Origin: an uncultured bacterium
Lineage (GTDB): Bacteria > Cyanobacteriota > Vampirovibrionia > Gastranaerophilales > Gastranaerophilaceae
Length of the DNA: 32,858 bases
Direction of reading: 5' to 3'
Assembly (NCBI GenBank): GCA_900547155.1
Contig: URFH01000030.1
Span: 1 to 32,858, forward strand
Below the pieces are notes generated by a model that was given only the letters and a program-made list of their open reading frames with translations, was not told the DNA's origin and did not search any database. Numbering within the stretch: the stretch's first letter is position 1; the number at the start of each line of letters is the position of its first letter. The position numbers and the translations under genes were made by a program. Of the stretch, positions 8,678-15,799 are shown piece by piece.

Positions 8678-10050
8678 ACAATATTATTTAGAATAGTTTT
8701 AACTAAATTTTTATGTTTGTTATGCTTAAAGCCATTAGGATACGTCATATTAAATTCAGTATTCAAAGCCTTTTTATAATCTGAACTTGACCATCTTATT
8801 GGTTTTTTGCATATTGCATAAATATTTGATCGTGTTTCGCTGCCCAATACCTCAACGTCGCGAAAATATGGCAGTAGCTCTTTTTTAAGATTTTCTTTAG
8901 TATTAAAACGCTGTTTTGTCCACACACCATTTCTGAAAGTAACACTAAAATTATTGTCATCAAGAAATTCCAATTCTCTTTTTGAGTTTGTTGATACTTT
9001 CTGATTTAGAACAAGTGTAGTTTTACCAAGACACCTTGTTCCCAGAATCAACAGTCCGTCTTCTTTTAAAAGAGAATTACATGTCAGAAGAACATTGTGT
9101 TGCATCTTCTTGCTTGTGATAGAATTCAAAACGCTATCCAACACTACTATGTCAAATAATCCATTTTTTAAAATATCTACATTAATATTGTCAATGCATT
9201 CAATAATTTTTGTAATATCAAAACTATTTTCTCCCTCTTTTCTGATGAATGGTTCATACATTAAAATTTTATATCCGTTATTACGTAACATATTTGCATA
9301 AGCACACTTACCTGAACCAAAATCCAGTATTCTATGGCTTTTATTTAAAATAGGTATAACATATTTAGTATAAGTCGTTGATTTCAAATTTTTAGTGCCA
9401 TTCAACCTGTTCATTTGACAATAGGTCTGATTATAATCTTTTATTTTCAATGCATCAAAATAATATTTACCATAGTCCAATGTAATATATCTAAGAAACT
9501 CAGGAATCTTTGAATTACTCATTTTATAGATTAATAATTGCTTGTTAAGAATTTTACAGGCAACAGCATAATCTGAATTGCATAAAATGTTGCCTGTTTC
9601 ATCACAAACAACACTACCCCATTCACCATATTTGATAAGTAATTTCCCAATTTCTTTTACTATGGCCGGATTTAAGTTTTTTTCAAAAATTATCTTTGCA
9701 GGATCAATAAAATTGTAACCCTGTGGTAAACTCTGCACGTCGACGATATTTGCCTTTGAAAGATTTGTTTCTATCGAATTATGAAAAAGGTTAAACATTA
9801 TTTCATCAGATTTAGCAATTTCATCTAATCTAATAACAGGAACACTACTTAAACAAAGTTCTTTTATCGCTTTTACTCTTTGATGTCCTGCAGTTAAAAT
9901 TCCATTATCACCATTTATAATAAGAGGTTTTACAACACCAAACTTTAATATGCTCTCTTTAAGTTTTTTAAACTGTTTTTTGTTGATTTTTCTCGGATTG
10001 TATTCTGCAGGAATCAACTGTTCTATCGGGAAATTGAACATAAATTTCAT
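8674..10050 (-). CDS. ParB/Srx-domain plus SAM-dependent methyltransferase fusion
   Basis: The protein has 458 residues. The N-terminus is a ParB/Srx fold with NPRKI (18-22) and TAGHQRVKA (53-61), the motifs of the nucleotide-binding pocket. Residues 135-176 (WGSVV, DETGN, AVACKIL) look like a second, degenerate ParB-like module. From about 235 a class I methyltransferase begins, with SAM-binding motif I DFGSGKCAY (243-251), an acidic residue EPF at 266-268 and FDIVVLDSVL (299-308). No DPPY/NPPF amino-methyltransferase motif is visible, so a DNA N6-adenine or N4-cytosine target is not supported and the substrate is unknown. ParB-methyltransferase combinations occur in phages and mobile elements. 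The start overlaps the stop of the upstream 72-residue gene by ATGA, indicating translational coupling. Confidence 0.85.
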   Translation of the reverse strand: MKFMFNFPIEQLIPAEYNPRKINKKQFKKLKESILKFGVVKPLIINGDNGILTAGHQRVKAIKELCLSSVPVIRLDEIAKSDEIMFNLFHNSIETNLSKANIVDVQSLPQGYNFIDPAKIIFEKNLNPAIVKEIGKLLIKYGEWGSVVCDETGNILCNSDYAVACKILNKQLLIYKMSNSKIPEFLRYITLDYGKYYFDALKIKDYNQTYCQMNRLNGTKNLKSTTYTKYVIPILNKSHRILDFGSGKCAYANMLRNNGYKILMYEPFIRKEGENSFDITKIIECIDNINVDILKNGLFDIVVLDSVLNSITSKKMQHNVLLTCNSLLKEDGLLILGTRCLGKTTLVLNQKVSTNSKRELEFLDDNNFSVTFRNGVWTKQRFNTKENLKKELLPYFRDVEVLGSETRSNIYAICKKPIRWSSSDYKKALNTEFNMTYPNGFKHNKHKNLVKTILNNIV

Positions 10051-10265
10051 ACAATTCCCCCTAAATTATTTATTAAATAATGTATAAATCCCAATTCAAC
10101 ACCATACATACTTACATATTTATTGTAAAGCGTTTCTAATTTTTCAAACTCTTCATCTGACAAAAGAATTTTTCTTTTGCCGAAAGAAAGCCTTTTTATA
10201 GGTTTACTATGTGTAACTTTATTACCATAATCAGGTATTAGTGGTAAGTTTAAAATCTTTTTCAT
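10047..10265 (-). CDS. Small protein coupled to the ParB-methyltransferase
   Basis: This 72-residue protein matches no family I recognise. It has a basic N-terminal half (KPIKRLSFGKRKI, about 22-34) and a helical C-terminal half (LSDEEFEKLETLYNKYVSMYG). It could be a small nucleic-acid-binding or adaptor protein for the downstream enzyme. GGGGA precedes the ATG, and the stop overlaps the start of the fusion gene by 4 nt, so the two are almost certainly co-translated. A weak TTGTAC / TATATT pair lies upstream on the minus strand, but its 15-bp spacing is poor. Confidence 0.65.
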   Translation of the reverse strand: MKKILNLPLIPDYGNKVTHSKPIKRLSFGKRKILLSDEEFEKLETLYNKYVSMYGVELGFIHYLINNLGGIV

Positions 10266-10389
10266 GAAAAAATCCCCGAATAAATTTTTCTGTAAATAAA
10301 TACATCAAAAATTTAAGCAATATAAAAAAGCACATAAATGTACAAGAGAATACTTATTTTGCAAAAAACTTTAACTAATAATTAATCTC

Positions 10390-10773
10390 CTATTTTTCAA
10401 TACGCTGTCGGATTTTGTTTAAATAATCATCTTGTGCAGTTTGTATGTTTTTTTTGAGCTCAATAGTTTGAGATATTGTAAACTCGGCTAGTTCAATAAT
10501 TTCTTTAAGATTTTTAATCCGTTCATTACAATCAAAAACAATAGGCTTGCCCTGGTCCTCTTTGCTAATCCAGTCAAGAGCATTAGCTTTAAGTCTGGAC
10601 ATTAAAATTTCAGGCATACAATCTTTGTAAATAAGATTTCTAATATATTCAGCTCTACCATTAGGTGACTTTTCTTGAATAAGCGCATTTAGGCGCTCAG
10701 GTAATTTCAAGGGTACTTGAACATTAATTGAGCCAAATTCACTAATAATCTTATTTAAGATTTCATTATTCAT
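10390..10773 (-). CDS. Ribbon-helix-helix-like transcriptional regulator
   Basis: This is a 127-residue protein. Near the N-terminus INVQVPLKLPERLNALIQEKS-type sequence (about 15-35) followed by RAEYIRNLIYKD has the strand-helix-helix pattern of Arc/MetJ/CopG-like DNA-binding domains. The rest is helical and may mediate oligomerisation. A longer reading from 10818 is possible, but that codon lies inside the promoter, upstream of the predicted transcription start. The ATG at 10773 is preceded by AGGA and is preferred. Inverted repeats overlap its promoter, so autorepression is likely. It could also control the two genes that follow it on the same strand, about 125 bp away. Pairing with a toxin is possible, but no toxin-like gene adjoins it. 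Confidence 0.75.
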   Translation of the reverse strand: MNNEILNKIISEFGSINVQVPLKLPERLNALIQEKSPNGRAEYIRNLIYKDCMPEILMSRLKANALDWISKEDQGKPIVFDCNERIKNLKEIIELAEFTISQTIELKKNIQTAQDDYLNKIRQRIEK

Positions 10774-10808
10774 AAAGAAAATCCTATTTTGAAGTAAATA
10801 ACTTTTTA

Positions 10809-10837
10809 ATAATAGCAAATTTTGGATACCTTGTCAA
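10809..10837 (-). promoter_or_regulatory. Strong sigma70-type promoter of the RHH gene
   Basis: On the minus strand TTGACA (10837 to 10832) and TATTAT (10814 to 10809) are separated by 17 bp, a near-consensus promoter. The predicted start of transcription is about 10802, which excludes the upstream ATG at 10818 and supports the start at 10773. Confidence 0.8.
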
Positions 10838-10868
10838 TAAGGTATCCAGATATCTTGCAAAAAAGATA
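10824..10868. promoter_or_regulatory. Tandem inverted-repeat operators over the RHH promoter
   Basis: Two perfect inverted repeats with the same 6-nt spacer lie 24 bp apart centre to centre. The first is GGATACCTT-N6-AAGGTATCC (10824-10847), and the second is TATCTT-N6-AAGATA (10851-10868). The first covers the -35 box. A further GATACCC-AAGG half-site borders the second. This is typical of cooperative autoregulation by ribbon-helix-helix dimers. Confidence 0.65.
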
Positions 10869-11190
10869 CCCAAGGTAAAATAAACATTCATGATTTATTT
10901 CTCTGCAAAACTTCTGTTTTTAAAAAACAGGAATTTTAGCTAAGGGGCTTGGGATACAAGGTTAAGTCATACATAAAATATAAAATTCGCTGCAAATATA
11001 TACAAATTCGTAGAAAAATCCGGAAAAACAGCAAATTGATTTTAAAGATTTCAGCTGTCAAACCTTGGTTCTCCGTTTTTTTCTGTTTTTTTCAAGCCCA
11101 AAGCAAAAAGCTTCGCACCGGTGAGTTTTTCCCGCCGGTCAAAACTCATGGAATGTCTGTCCGTTGCAACAAACTTTTATTGTTTGCTTG

Positions 11191-11206
11191 TTACATTTAT
11201 ATGTAT
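11191..11206. promoter_or_regulatory. Operator-like palindrome TTACAT-N4-ATGTAT
   Basis: It has the same architecture (6+4+6) as the perfect TTACAT-N4-ATGTAA site in front of the CI-like repressor, with one mismatch. It could be a remote site for the same regulator, upstream of the YopX-like gene. Confidence 0.3.
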
Positions 11207-11258
11207 TCTTCTTCTTGTAAAAATTTGTTATCATAATTGAACTTATGTAACAATATGA

Positions 11259-11285
11259 GCTAAAAAGCCCTTTTTAGCCCTTTTT
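11259..11285 (+). terminator. Possible terminator hairpin
   Basis: GCTAAAAA-GCCC-TTTTTAGC forms an 8-bp stem followed by CCCTTTTT. No plus-strand gene clearly ends before it, so it may close an unannotated RNA. Confidence 0.35.
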
Positions 11286-11483
11286 CAGGCTGTTTTCTAT
11301 GGGGCAAAACCCGCTTATATCAAGAAAAATGAAAATTTGCGCACGTATTTTCCGTTTTGTTTAACTTTTACATTGTTTTACAAACTATATTAGTCCTGCT
11401 ATGTAATTGCTATAACGGTAATAATAAATTGTTATCGTGTTATTTTTTTAATTTTATTGCTGATGAAGCAAGAAAGGACTGGA

Positions 11484-11981
11484 ATGAATAATTGGACGTG
11501 TAAAGCAAAAATGGGAAGAAAAGTGAAAGAAACTTTTCAAATGGAAATCAATCTGGAAAGATTGCTGGGAACTATTACCCTGGGCTGTGATGAGGCTGAA
11601 AGAGAGGTGCTGGATAATATTAATAAAATCGAACTTATGCAGTTTCTCGGGCTGAAAGATAAATTCGGCAGGGTAATCCACTTTGGCGATATTCTTGTTG
11701 ATAAATACTACAATTTTTTGACCCCGGTGTGCGAAGTTTCTAACGATGAGCACATACTCTTTTTTAAACCAATACAACATCTGGGAAAACCGTTCAATAT
11801 CGGCTGCAAATCGACTTATAGCGATACACTCGCCGTGGTCGGGAATATTTATGAAAATTCCGAGCTGTTTTGCGGAATGAAAGCAAAAAACACATTGAGC
11901 AATTTCATAAAATTCTCCCAGCACCCCGAACTTTTAAAAACGACCATACATATCGAACTCAGCAGAGTAATTTACGGGTAG
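11484..11981 (+). CDS. YopX-like protein of unknown function
   Basis: This is a 165-residue protein. The ATG at 11484 follows AAGGA by 5 nt and is preferred to earlier in-frame codons. The segment LGLKDKFGRVIHFGDILVD (about 55-73) resembles the core of YopX proteins (GLKDKNGKEIYEGDIV), small phage- and plasmid-borne barrels of unknown role. The rest of the chain matches nothing I know. It is isolated, between a gene-poor stretch and a convergent mlaD-like gene. Transcription should stop at the hairpin that begins inside its stop codon. A phage or element origin is suggested only by the YopX-like motif. Confidence 0.65.
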   Translation: MNNWTCKAKMGRKVKETFQMEINLERLLGTITLGCDEAEREVLDNINKIELMQFLGLKDKFGRVIHFGDILVDKYYNFLTPVCEVSNDEHILFFKPIQHLGKPFNIGCKSTYSDTLAVVGNIYENSELFCGMKAKNTLSNFIKFSQHPELLKTTIHIELSRVIYG

Positions 11982-12009
11982 GGCTTCCGGATTACCGGCA
12001 GCCCTTTTT
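11980..12009 (+). terminator. Terminator of the YopX-like gene, overlapping the mlaD-like 3' end
   Basis: AGGGCT-t-CCGG-atta-CCGG-c-AGCCCT forms a near-perfect stem followed by TTTTT. The stem starts in the plus-strand stop codon, and the loop contains the minus-strand stop codon of the mlaD-like gene. Confidence 0.85.
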
Positions 12010-12945
12010 GCAGGCGGATTTGCAGGGGCAGTCATTTTCTATCACCTTTCCGAAAAATATTCGCAAGCCTCCGAATCTGGTTTTGAGCTTGTTTTTTATC
12101 CCGCAGGTAATTTCGTTCAGATTTTTCATCAGGCAGCCCGTTTCTGTAATGGCTGTTTCAACCTGAGGCATGGCGGAGTTCAGGGCTTGTGAAAGCTGCT
12201 CAATATTTGTGGTTATTGCCTGCAAATTCGTGGTTCCGCTGCTGAAATTGGCTGTTGTTGAATCAAGACTGGAAAATGTGCTGTTCAGCCTTTGTTCGGA
12301 GAGCGCGGAATTCAGGCTTGCGGTTGTGCTGCGCAGATTTGCACTGCTTAAACTCAGATTTCTTAAAGTTGTGTTTATATTCGCGCGATTTTCATTCAAA
12401 ATCTCCTGAACCGTCACGAAAATTCCGCTCAGCGCTTCTATCATACCGTTTAAATTTTTTACGGTCTGCTCAATTTCTTTTTTAACATTTTCGAGGCTGT
12501 TTTTGTCCAGACTTGCAAAGAAAGACTCCGCATCTACTGTCGAGGTGCCCTCTATCACGTCATTGTTTTGTAAATATGTGTCAGCAGGCTCCTTTGGGGC
12601 GACCAGTTCGAGATAATCGATTTTTGTGCGTAAATGTTTTTCTTTTTTTAAGATTGCTGTGGTATTTGAGGGTAGTTTGAGGTTTTTCGGGTAGATTATA
12701 ACCTTCACCAGCGTGCTCTGATAATCATCGGAGGGCTTGATTTTACAGGTTTTTCCGATTTTATAGCCTTTGTAATAAACATTGATATGCCTGTGAAAAG
12801 GGCGTAAATCTGTGAATTTCACGGTTATATGCGGAAGCAGATGACATCTCACGGTCGTAAAAACCATGAAAAATACAGCCCCGAAAAGCGCTATGAGCAG
12901 GAATATCCTGTGTTTCACGATAAACTCTTTGATTGCATTCTGCAT
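11992..12945 (-). CDS. MCE/MlaD-family lipid-transport protein
   Basis: This 317-residue protein has one N-terminal transmembrane helix (about 13-32). An MCE domain follows (about 37-115), with the VYYKGYKIGKTCKI and LPSNTTAILKK patterns of MlaD-like proteins. A long Ser/Thr/Asn-rich helical region (about 130-270) resembles the coiled-coil needle of YebT/Pqi or TGD2-type members. Such proteins sit in the inner membrane and bridge the periplasm to move phospholipids. The C-terminus has an unusual Cys-rich tail (CPCKSACKKGC). The partner permease (MlaE) and ATPase (MlaF) genes are not in this window. The gene is divergent from the coiled-coil protein at 13043, with a shared 97-bp promoter region. 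Its ribosome-binding site is weak. Confidence 0.88.
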   Translation of the reverse strand: MQNAIKEFIVKHRIFLLIALFGAVFFMVFTTVRCHLLPHITVKFTDLRPFHRHINVYYKGYKIGKTCKIKPSDDYQSTLVKVIIYPKNLKLPSNTTAILKKEKHLRTKIDYLELVAPKEPADTYLQNNDVIEGTSTVDAESFFASLDKNSLENVKKEIEQTVKNLNGMIEALSGIFVTVQEILNENRANINTTLRNLSLSSANLRSTTASLNSALSEQRLNSTFSSLDSTTANFSSGTTNLQAITTNIEQLSQALNSAMPQVETAITETGCLMKNLNEITCGIKNKLKTRFGGLRIFFGKVIENDCPCKSACKKGCR

Positions 12946-12993
12946 ATTTCAGGTTTAACCCGAATTTTTGCATAATCGTATAAACAGTTGTAC

Positions 12994-13022
12994 AGGACAA
13001 AGGCGCTATTTTAGATTATAAT
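12994..13022 (+). promoter_or_regulatory. Promoter of the exported coiled-coil protein
   Basis: A perfect TATAAT (13017-13022) lies 17 bp after AGGACA (12994-12999), placing a start about 15 nt ahead of the ribosome-binding site. Confidence 0.6.
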
Positions 13023-13042
13023 AAATTTGAGGGAGAGCGCTT

Positions 13043-14215
13043 ATGAAATCAAAAAATTTTTTGGCTTTGTTATTAATTTTTATCGGGCTCGGCTTTTTCA
13101 GCTGCGCGCATTGCTTTCAGCTCCAGAAAAAGCCCAAATTGACCAGAACAGAAAAAATTGCAAAAAAATACAACGAAAATCGTATAAAATTAAAAACGCA
13201 AATTGAAAATACCGGCAAACAAATGCAGGAGGCTGATTCTGCGATTCTCGTAAACAGCGCGGAAATCCAAAATAGCCAATCTATTATATCTGCGCGCTCC
13301 AAAAATCTCAAAAAACTTGATAATGCTGTGAAAAACTTTGGAATTAAAACGCTTTCTGATGAAGAAGAACAGCTTTTTGCAGAAATGTTTTCTTCCGCGC
13401 TTTCCGCTGAAAACGCAGAAGTTCTGGGCAGCTGTATGAAAAATCCGGCCGGAAAATTAACAGAGGAGCAAAAAACTATGCTTGAAGAGGCGCTCAGCCT
13501 CTATAAACTGGAATCAGAAACCCAGATAAACACCCTGAATGCCTATATTACGCAGCTTCAGGAGGAAATTTTTGTTAAAAGAGAAGAACGCAAAAAACTC
13601 GCAATGCAAAAAGACGAGCTGGCCGCCAAACTGCTTGAAATTGAAGAACAGTGCGACGAAATCGGGCGAAAAATCGCCTCAGAAAAAGAAGAAGTGGCGG
13701 TAAATAAAGCCGGAATCGCTGAAAACCCCGAAACGTCCCCAAAAGTGACCGTTGCTGTGATTGTTCCGCCCAATGCGTTCAAATTTGTTAAATTTGAGCC
13801 GGATATAAAGATGTTTGAGCTCCAGTTGAGAAATTCTTCTATCTTTTTGCCTGCTGCGCCTGCTATACAGCCGGAAAAGGAAGAAAACTTTGTGCAGGTG
13901 GCGCTTAATGATGATTATTCGCTCGAGCTGCTGGAAGAAAAGTCCGTTGTCTGGCACAAAGAGGTTGTTCAGCCGGAAAATGAGCCCTCCGCAGCCCCTC
14001 AAAAGCCCTCAAATGAGCTTTCTGCCGTAAACGCCTCCACTGCAATTGCATATTGTTTTGAGAAAATTTGCGGTTTAAATCCGCCCTCAAAAATCCACAA
14101 TTCTGCAATGACAGAGGCGCTTTCCGAGATAAAAAAATACAAAGTATTGAATTTGAATACTTACTTTACTTTTTCGCCCGAAGAAATAATCTGTCCGGAA
14201 AAATTTTATGAATAA
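13043..14215 (+). CDS. Exported coiled-coil protein of unknown function
   Basis: This 390-residue protein starts with a signal peptide (KSKNF, then a hydrophobic stretch to about residue 20, then SCAHC). The Cys could be a lipobox, but FFSC departs from the consensus, so ordinary signal cleavage is equally possible. Residues 35-235 are strongly helical with heptad-like Lys/Glu/Leu patterns, indicating long coiled coils as in periplasmic adaptor or FlgJ/EnvC-like proteins. The C-terminal third is Pro- and Glu-rich with no recognised domain. GAGGGAG precedes the ATG. It is divergent from the mlaD-like gene, so an envelope role is plausible but only by association. Confidence 0.75.
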   Translation: MKSKNFLALLLIFIGLGFFSCAHCFQLQKKPKLTRTEKIAKKYNENRIKLKTQIENTGKQMQEADSAILVNSAEIQNSQSIISARSKNLKKLDNAVKNFGIKTLSDEEEQLFAEMFSSALSAENAEVLGSCMKNPAGKLTEEQKTMLEEALSLYKLESETQINTLNAYITQLQEEIFVKREERKKLAMQKDELAAKLLEIEEQCDEIGRKIASEKEEVAVNKAGIAENPETSPKVTVAVIVPPNAFKFVKFEPDIKMFELQLRNSSIFLPAAPAIQPEKEENFVQVALNDDYSLELLEEKSVVWHKEVVQPENEPSAAPQKPSNELSAVNASTAIAYCFEKICGLNPPSKIHNSAMTEALSEIKKYKVLNLNTYFTFSPEEIICPEKFYE

Positions 14216-14307
14216 TATTAAAATTTTATGAAAAATTGTAAAGATTCATGAAAAAATGTTACATTTTGTCCGAACATGTTAAATAATATAGGTAGGAGCT
14301 TTGCTGT

Positions 14308-15279
14308 ATGAATGATATTGTAAACAACAATACTTATAAAGTTTCCTCAGGGTATGCAACATCAAAAGTTGTAGATATTAACCTGCGCAGAGATGAAAAG
14401 CTTGCCATAAACAAGTATTCCAAGCTCACATCTATTGACACGGGCACATATTCTGATGTAGAAAAACTGGAAACTTATTACGCCTCCACAGCAGCCTCCA
14501 ACAGAGCAAAATACAGCAATAACACAGAATTATACAATCATTTATACAATAAATACTTCAACGAAAGTTCCGAAGAATACGCAGGCGCTGATTATTCAAA
14601 AGAAGAAATCGTCGCCATGTACAACAATGAAAAAAATATGACTCTTTATGGCTCGCTCCGCTATGATGCGTCGTTTGAAGACCCTGTTTTAAAAGACGAA
14701 GCCGCAGTTGACGATGCTGTGGTTACCGCACAGAAAGAACACAGCAAAGACTCCGTCAGCAAGCAAATTGACAACGTTTTGAAGTTTAACGGCGTAAATC
14801 TTGACAAAAATGAGTTCGTTCTTTTCAGTATTGAGCCGATAGATTTCAAACTCAGCGCTACAGGCCTGGAAAATCCGCCGAAAGTTTCTATGCTCATTGA
14901 CGCATTGAATTTTGAGAACAACGCGGAAGAGCTTTTCTATTATCTTTTGCATTCAGGTTTCCCTGTTCCGGAAGATGTAATGGCTAAATTTGAGGCTGCA
15001 CGCGAAATCAAAAACGCTACAGGCGAAAATTTGAATAATCTGAAATTTGAAGACGGAAGCTACTTCACAGAAAGCGGTGAAGATGTTGCCGAGCTTTACA
15101 AAAGCTCGATTGAAAAAACTGATTTGCCTGAGGAGCTCAAATCGCAGGCTTATGAAGAGTTTATGGGCAATCTTGATACTGTTACCCAAAAAGGCCGCGA
15201 CAATATTCCGGATTTGACCATGGTTGCAGGTTATCGCAACAGCAAGATTGTAAGCATGAATGTAAATTACGAGGTTTAA
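14308..15279 (+). CDS. Hypothetical protein, 323 residues
   Basis: I recognise no domain here. The N-terminus is Asn/Tyr/Ser-rich with no signal peptide or membrane helix. The chain is acidic and probably mixed alpha/beta, with a Tyr-rich segment around 55-90. GGTAGGAG lies 10 nt before the ATG. A possible promoter is AATAAT near 14283 with TTACAT 17 bp upstream. It is transcribed in the same direction as the preceding coiled-coil gene, 92 bp apart, and ends at its own hairpin. It may be a lineage-specific cytoplasmic or secreted protein. Confidence 0.75.
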   Translation: MNDIVNNNTYKVSSGYATSKVVDINLRRDEKLAINKYSKLTSIDTGTYSDVEKLETYYASTAASNRAKYSNNTELYNHLYNKYFNESSEEYAGADYSKEEIVAMYNNEKNMTLYGSLRYDASFEDPVLKDEAAVDDAVVTAQKEHSKDSVSKQIDNVLKFNGVNLDKNEFVLFSIEPIDFKLSATGLENPPKVSMLIDALNFENNAEELFYYLLHSGFPVPEDVMAKFEAAREIKNATGENLNNLKFEDGSYFTESGEDVAELYKSSIEKTDLPEELKSQAYEEFMGNLDTVTQKGRDNIPDLTMVAGYRNSKIVSMNVNYEV

Positions 15280-15298
15280 TCTCGTATTTGGCTTTTTT
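15268..15298 (+). terminator. Terminator after the 323-residue protein
   Basis: TACGAG-N7-CTCGTA spans the stop codon and is followed, after ATTTGGC, by TTTTTT. Confidence 0.55.
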
Positions 15299-15303
15299 CG
15301 CGA

Positions 15304-15424
15304 AGAATAACAGGTAATGCCTTTTCCGTTCCGATTCCCCCGGGCATTGCACCGCTATGAGCAGTTTTTTCTATGTTAATGAGCCCTCCTCCATAGTCAC
15401 TGCAAAGGCATTACCTGTTATTCT
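15304..15424. repeat. 121-bp element with perfect 21-bp inverted termini
   Basis: The first 21 bases (beginning AGAATAACAGG, ending GCCTTT) are the exact reverse complement of the last 21 (15404-15424). The 79-bp centre is GC-richer than its surroundings and has further short complementary pieces, such as CTATG near 15353 and CATAG near 15392. It has no open reading frame, no clear target-site duplication and no T-run after either end. It could be a structured RNA with a long closing stem (6S-like in overall shape) or a MITE-type element. I could not match conserved 6S or SRP RNA motifs. Confidence 0.7.
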
Positions 15425-15470
15425 GCACTATTTTGTGTTGTTTCTGGATTAGCGGCCTTAATTTTGCCCC

Positions 15471-15502
15471 AAAAAAAAGCTTAACCTTTTGGGGTTAAGC
15501 TT
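15471..15502 (-). terminator. Minus-strand intrinsic terminator with no gene before it
   Basis: A perfect 10-bp stem AAGCTTAACC / GGTTAAGCTT (15477-15502) with a 6-nt loop is followed, on the minus strand only, by eight T residues. Confidence 0.85.
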
Positions 15503-15740
15503 GGAATGAAATTTCTTTGCATTCCTCGATGTGTGAAGTGAAAGTATGAAAGTAAATGAAGTATGTAAGAAGTAGTAAGTAATTTCCTCGTGGTTTATTG
15601 TTTCTCTAATTCTCTCAGGTGGTAAGTTTAACCGTTTAGGGTTTTGTTTTCTCTCGTATTTATATAAAGTAAATTTGATATAAAAAATTGCCATTTTTTA
15701 TTTGTTTTGTATATATTTTATTCACAAAACTTAATAAAAT
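15503..15740 (-). ncRNA. Candidate small RNA or leaderless transcript
   Basis: The strong minus-strand terminator just downstream implies a transcript from this stretch, yet no reading frame here has a ribosome-binding site. A TATATAAAT sequence around 15655-15665 on the minus strand could be a -10, with no good -35. The upstream repressor gene has its own terminator, so read-through is not needed. The rest of the 375-bp gap from 15425 to 15799 shows nothing else. Confidence 0.3.
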
Positions 15741-15782
15741 GTGCAAAAATAAAGCGGAGCAGCCATTTTGGGCGTCCGCTTA
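15741..15782 (-). terminator. Terminator of the CI-like repressor gene
   Basis: AAGCGGA (15752-15758) pairs with TCCGCTT (15775-15781). On the minus strand the stem is followed by TTATTTTT. Confidence 0.7.
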
Positions 15783-15799
15783 AAATTTTTTCAGAAAAT

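Larger units (their letters stand above)
10874..11483. other. Gene-poor stretch at the edge of the AT-rich island
   Basis: About 600 bases hold no gene I can support. A 95-codon plus-strand reading at 10949-11236 has no ribosome-binding site and a low-complexity, Lys/Phe-rich translation. Visible structure: an imperfect palindrome TTACAT-N4-ATGTAT at 11191-11206, a hairpin followed by T residues at 11259-11285, and a GAGTTTT/AAAACTC pair near 11121-11146. Base composition shifts across this stretch from AT-rich on the left to more balanced on the right. Confidence 0.5.

Noticed and set aside
8674..10050. DNA N6-adenine methyltransferase
   Set aside because: No DPPY/NPPF catalytic motif is visible after the SAM-binding motif.
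11080..11160. Possible riboswitch (c-di-GMP-I type) because of CACCGGTGAG and GCCGGTC blocks
   Set aside because: The conserved core bases and the helix order of that riboswitch are not present; only a short inverted repeat remains.
10949..11236. Possible 95-residue protein
   Set aside because: No ribosome-binding site, no domain, composition typical of non-coding AT-rich DNA.
15304..15424. 6S RNA or SRP RNA identity for the inverted-repeat element
   Set aside because: Overall shape could fit 6S, but conserved sequence motifs of either RNA were not found on either strand.
15458..15694. Minus-strand 78-codon reading
   Set aside because: No ribosome site at its ATG, and the frame reads through a perfect terminator stem.
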